Below are positions 5,253-7,735 of a stretch of 7,735 nucleotides of DNA, piece after piece. Positions within the stretch are counted from its first letter, which is position 1, and the number at the start of each line of letters is the position of its first letter. The notes under the pieces are model-generated. The model searched no databases, was not told where the DNA came from, and saw nothing but the letters and a program-made list of their open reading frames with translations. Source of the stretch: an uncultured Caulobacter sp. (lineage in GTDB: Bacteria; Pseudomonadota; Alphaproteobacteria; Caulobacterales; Caulobacteraceae). The position numbers and the translations under genes are program-made. Location: contig CALALX010000022.1 in NCBI GenBank assembly GCA_937925635.1, positions 1 through 7,735 of the forward strand, given 5' to 3'.

Positions 5253-5822
5253 ATGTACGCGGTGATCAAGACCGGCGGCAAGCAATACCGGGTCCAACCG
5301 GGCGACGTGCTTGTGGTCGAAAAGCTGGCCGGAGAGCCGGGTGCGGACGTCGCGTTCGGCGAAGTCCTGATGCTGGGCGACGGCGATGCGGTCACCGTGG
5401 GCGCTCCGCTCGTGGACGGCGCCTCGGTCAACGCGACCCTGATCGAAACCCGCAAGGGCGAGAAGGTGAAGATCTTCAAGAAGATCCGTCGCCAAGGCTA
5501 CCGTCGCACGCGGGGCCACCGCCAGACCGAGACGGTCCTGCAGGTCACCTCGATCGCCGGCGCCGGCAAGACCGCCAAGTGGGACGGCACGGTGTCGCTG
5601 ACGACTAAGGCCGAGCTGAACGCCCGCTCGCGGAACCTGAAGTTCGCCGCCCCGGCCGCCGCCGAAACCGCTCCGGCCGCCAAGGTCGAAGCGCCGGCCA
5701 AGGCCGCTGCGCCGAAGAAGGCCGCCGCCCCCAAGGCCGCCAAGGCCGAGGGTGAAGCCGCCCCCGCCAAGAAGGCCGCGCCGAAGAAGGCCGCCGCGAA
5801 GAAGGAAGACGGCGAAGCCTAA
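5253..5822 (+). CDS. rplU: 50S ribosomal protein L21 with long Ala/Lys-rich tail
   Basis: The product is a large-subunit ribosomal protein that binds 23S rRNA. Residues 1-103 match the bacterial L21 fold: it opens M-Y-A-V-I-K-T-G-G-K-Q-Y-R-V and contains the signature region K-I-R-R-Q-G-Y-R-R-T-R-G-H-R-Q (77-91), followed by V-L-Q-V-T-S-I (95-101). The protein is 189 residues long, whereas E. coli L21 has about 103. The extra part is a linker (104-130) and a tail (131-189) made of Ala, Lys, Pro and Glu in A-A-P-K-K-A-like units, resembling histone H1-type tails and likely disordered. AAGGCG ends 7 bases before the ATG. rpmA follows after 30 bases in the same operon. The coding quality is high and the identity is certain. 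Confidence 0.97.
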   Translation: MYAVIKTGGKQYRVQPGDVLVVEKLAGEPGADVAFGEVLMLGDGDAVTVGAPLVDGASVNATLIETRKGEKVKIFKKIRRQGYRRTRGHRQTETVLQVTSIAGAGKTAKWDGTVSLTTKAELNARSRNLKFAAPAAAETAPAAKVEAPAKAAAPKKAAAPKAAKAEGEAAPAKKAAPKKAAAKKEDGEA

Positions 5823-5852
5823 GGGCCCGCCGATCTGGAGTAGGAGAGCACA

Positions 5853-6125
<273 letters not shown>

Positions 6126-6142
6126 GCGATCCTGACCTCTCC

Positions 6143-6170
6143 CCGGATCGCCCGACATCAGGCGATCCGG
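6143..6170 (+). repeat. Perfect 10-bp hairpin downstream of rpmA
   Basis: CCGGATCGCC (6143-6152) pairs perfectly with GGCGATCCGG (6161-6170) over an 8-base loop. No T-run follows, so it is not an intrinsic terminator by itself. It stands 15 bases ahead of the true terminator and may protect the mRNA 3' end or be a small REP-like palindrome. Confidence 0.6.
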
Positions 6171-6184
6171 ACATGAAATTCCTT

Positions 6185-6224
6185 AGCGGGGAGTCCGGAA
6201 CGCCGGGCTCCCCGCTTTGTTTTT
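6185..6224 (+). terminator. Rho-independent terminator of the rplU-rpmA operon
   Basis: GCGGGGAG (6186-6193) pairs with CTCCCCGC (6208-6215). A T-G wobble and an inner CCGG/CCGG stem lead to an AACG tetraloop (6199-6202). TTTGTTTTT (6216-6224) follows. This is a strong intrinsic terminator about 60 bases after the rpmA stop. Confidence 0.92.
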
Positions 6225-6257
6225 CAAGGTCCTCGCAGAAGGGCCGGGAGGTAGACG

Positions 6258-6791
6258 ATGTGCATGATCGAGATTTCGCCGACGATCGAGACCCGGCGGC
6301 TGACCCTCAGATCCCCCGCGCCGGCCGATGCGCCCCGGCTTGCGACGCTCATGAACGACGTCGACATCGCCCGGATGACCAGCCGCGTGCCGCATCCCTA
6401 CGCCCTGTCCGACGCCGAGCGCTTCGTCGGCCTGGCGCAGGGCGAGGACCCGCGCACCGACCGCAGCTTCCTGATCGAGCTTGAAGACGAGGGCGTGATC
6501 GGGGGCATCGGCTTCAACGCCGCGCCCAACGGCCGCACCGAGGTCGGCTATTGGCTCGGCCGCGACTGGTGGGGACGGGGTCTGGCCACCGAGGCCCTGC
6601 AGGGCGCGCTGGCCTGGGCCGGCCGCGACTGGCGCAAGCGGTTCATCGTCGCCGGACACTTCGCCGACAACCCCGCCTCCGGGCAGGTGCTGGTCAAGGC
6701 GGGCTTCCTGTACACCGGCGAGGTCCAGGCGCGCCCATCAATCGCGCGGGGCGGCGAGGCCTCGACCCGGATGATGGTGTGGCTGGCCTGA
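6258..6791 (+). CDS. GNAT family N-acetyltransferase (RimJ/RimL-like)
   Basis: This 177-residue cytoplasmic enzyme of the GNAT superfamily transfers acetyl from acetyl-CoA to an amine. The N-terminus I-E-T-R-R-L-T-L-R (10-18) is typical of the RimJ/RimL-type subgroup (Acetyltransf_3). The acetyl-CoA pyrophosphate loop is R-D-W-W-G-R-G-L-A-T-E-A (102-113), preceded by the E-V-G-Y-W-L strand (95-100). N-P-A-S-G-Q-V-L-V-K-A-G-F (138-150) is the C-terminal N-x-x-S...K-x-G-F motif. GGGAGG (6246-6251) lies 6 bases before the ATG at 6258, which decides against the nearby ATG at 6264. Its place after rplU-rpmA is suggestive of a ribosomal-protein or translation-linked substrate, but the substrate is not shown by sequence. 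Only 33 bases separate it from the operon terminator, so expression may depend on read-through or a hidden promoter. Confidence 0.88.
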   Translation: MCMIEISPTIETRRLTLRSPAPADAPRLATLMNDVDIARMTSRVPHPYALSDAERFVGLAQGEDPRTDRSFLIELEDEGVIGGIGFNAAPNGRTEVGYWLGRDWWGRGLATEALQGALAWAGRDWRKRFIVAGHFADNPASGQVLVKAGFLYTGEVQARPSIARGGEASTRMMVWLA

Positions 6792-6799
6792 TGTCCAAG

Positions 6800-6891
6800 G
6801 TCATCCCGGACTCAGCGCAGCGAAGAGCCGGGATCCGGAGGTGTCACACGGCATCGCTGGGTCCCGGATCACCTTCGGCGTCCGGGATGAC
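6800..6891. repeat. REP/BIME-like pair of inverted palindromic units
   Basis: The outer ends are a perfect 12-base inverted repeat, GTCATCCCGGAC (6800-6811) and GTCCGGGATGAC (6880-6891). Each half also folds alone. ATCCCGG (6803-6809) pairs with CCGGGAT (6828-6834), and TCCCGGA (6862-6868) pairs with TCCGGGA (6881-6887). The element fills the spacer between the converging GNAT and DsbA-like genes. This GTCATCCCGGA type is common in alphaproteobacterial intergenic repeats. It could also end transcription from both sides, although it has no T-run. Confidence 0.78.
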
Positions 6892-6902
6892 AGCGGTTGG
6901 AA

Positions 6903-7526
6903 CTATTTCGCCGCCTTGATCGCCGCCTCCAGCGTCGCGAGGTCCATTTCGCCCCCGGGCGGCGGAGCGACCTCGACGCCGTTGACGAAGAAGGTCGGCG
7001 TGCCGCGCACCTTGTCCTCCTCGACGCCGCGCTTCACGCGGATGTCCATGGCGTCATAGAGCGCCTGGTCGGCGAGGCAAGCCTCGACCTTTTCCTGGGA
7101 TACGCCAGCCTTGCCGCCCTCACGAACCAGCACAGCCCTCAGGCCGGCCATGGTTCCGACCCGGTAGATCTCCTGCTGGGCGGCGAACACCCCGTCGATG
7201 ACCTTGAAGTAGCCGTCCTTGCCGGCGCAGCGCGCGACGATGGCCGAGGCGACCGCCACCTGCGCCGGGGCGGTGATGAACTCGCGGTAGACGAAGCGCA
7301 CCTTGCCGCTGTCGACGAACTTCTCGCGGAACGCCGGAAAGACGGAATTGTGGAAGGTGGCGCAGTGCGGACAGGCCAGCGATGCGTATTCGACGACCAC
7401 GACCTTCGCCTTCGGATTGCCGAGGGTCATATCGTCGGGCCACAGGACGGGCCGGGCGCTCATCGACACGGCAGGAAGCAGGAGAAGGGCCATCAGGCCA
7501 AGCAGCAGTCTGGACACGGCGCGCAT
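6903..7526 (-). CDS. Exported DsbA-like thiol:disulfide oxidoreductase (thioredoxin fold)
   Basis: From ATG 7526 the product has 207 residues. A signal peptide is clear: Met-Arg start, hydrophobic core (about 7-20), and S-M-S-A (21-24) before a likely cleavage site, so it acts in the periplasm. The mature domain has the DsbA-type active site C-P-H-C (52-55) in Y-A-S-L-A-C-P-H-C, a helical insert, and the cis-proline loop G-T-P-T-F-F-V-N-G near the C-terminus. This layout fits the thioredoxin_4/BdbD-like group that makes or repairs disulfide bonds. The frame continues upstream to ATG 7562, which would add 12 residues rich in Arg/Lys before the signal. I prefer 7526 for its normal n-region and a nearby GAGA, but 7562 cannot be excluded. 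No DsbB partner lies in the window. The gene is divergent from obgE and convergent with the GNAT gene. Confidence 0.87.
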   Translation of the reverse strand: MRAVSRLLLGLMALLLLPAVSMSARPVLWPDDMTLGNPKAKVVVVEYASLACPHCATFHNSVFPAFREKFVDSGKVRFVYREFITAPAQVAVASAIVARCAGKDGYFKVIDGVFAAQQEIYRVGTMAGLRAVLVREGGKAGVSQEKVEACLADQALYDAMDIRVKRGVEEDKVRGTPTFFVNGVEVAPPPGGEMDLATLEAAIKAAK

Positions 7527-7584
7527 GCGAAATCTCGTCTTGCTCCCCCGGCGAAGGGCCATCTAGTCCGTTTTGACGCCCCGA

Positions 7585-7606
7585 GGGAAGGTCCGGCGCC
7601 CTTCCC
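7585..7606. other. Seven-bp perfect hairpin in the dsbA-like/obgE intergenic region
   Basis: GGGAAGG (7585-7591) pairs with CCTTCCC (7600-7606) over an 8-base loop. It is a possible operator or leader structure. TTGACGC at 7573-7579 is a perfect Caulobacter-type -35 for obgE, but no matching -10 follows at the usual distance, so I do not call a promoter. Confidence 0.3.
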
Positions 7607-7636
7607 CGCGCGCGTCCCTTGCCTCATAAGGGCGCG

Positions 7637-7735
7637 ATGAAGTTCCTCGACCAGTGCAAGATCTACATCCGGTCCGGCAACGGCGGCGGCGGCGCCGTGT
7701 CGTTCCGGCGCGAGAAGTACATCGAGTACGGCGGG
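7637..7735 (+). CDS. obgE: Ribosome-associated GTPase ObgE/CgtA (partial, N-terminal 33 codons)
   Basis: The window ends inside this gene, showing only the first 33 residues. They are M-K-F-L-D-Q-C-K-I-Y-I-R-S-G-N-G-G-G-G-A, then V-S-F-R-R-E-K-Y-I-E-Y-G-G. This is the start of the glycine-rich Obg fold, including the conserved G-N-G-G-x-G and S-F-R-R-E-K-x-x-x-x-G-G blocks. The GTPase and C-terminal domains lie beyond the edge. Obg proteins are essential GTPases of 50S subunit assembly and growth control; in Caulobacter the homologue is CgtA. AAGGG (7628-7632) precedes the ATG by 4 bases. Obg genes commonly follow rplU-rpmA; here two other genes intervene, one on the opposite strand. Confidence 0.97.
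   Translation, partial: MKFLDQCKIYIRSGNGGGGAVSFRREKYIEYGG

Noticed and set aside
6173..6484. Plus-strand open frame starting between the rpmA hairpins
   Set aside because: It runs through the terminator and overlaps the GNAT gene in another frame; no homology and no ribosome site.

Overview
The window is GC-rich, densely coded DNA from an alphaproteobacterium, most likely a member of the Caulobacterales (Caulobacter/Phenylobacterium type). I base this on four things: the rplU-rpmA-(GNAT)-obgE neighbourhood, an L21 protein with a long Ala/Lys-rich tail, several upstream sequences that fit the Caulobacter housekeeping promoter pattern (TTGACGS, 10-14 bp, GCTANAWC), and intergenic palindromic repeats of a kind common in that order. 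No database search was possible, so the taxonomy is an inference.

Layout, left to right. A minus-strand gene of unknown function, cut by the window edge, starts at 184; only its acidic, proline-rich N-terminus is present. Divergent from it is a plus-strand nitroreductase (262-924), then a small DUF559 endonuclease-like protein (1029-1379). Convergent with that is a minus-strand WD40-repeat protein (1463-2452). Divergent from the WD40 gene is an ExbD/TolR-type energy-transducing protein (2612-3064) with a strong intrinsic terminator, followed by a palindromic intergenic element of about 167 bp (3129-3295).

Next is a two-gene minus-strand operon: a NicO-like six-helix membrane protein (5062-4412), then a COG0523/CobW GTPase with a histidine-rich metal-binding insert (4367-3303). 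A Zur-like palindrome (5079-5091) lies directly on the predicted -10 element of this operon. The unit therefore reads as a zinc-starvation-induced permease plus metallochaperone. This is the most interesting system in the window.

Divergent from that operon is the ribosomal protein operon rplU-rpmA (5253-6125). It has a good promoter, a hairpin-bearing leader and a strong terminator. A GNAT acetyltransferase (6258-6791) follows. It is separated by a REP/BIME-like palindromic pair (6800-6891) from a convergent exported DsbA-like thiol oxidoreductase (7526-6903). The window ends in the first 33 codons of the ribosome-associated GTPase gene obgE (7637 onward).

Most of the window is ordinary chromosomal housekeeping content. 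No CRISPR array, insertion sequence with transposase, tRNA or rRNA was seen. No intergenic stretch exceeds 300 bases.
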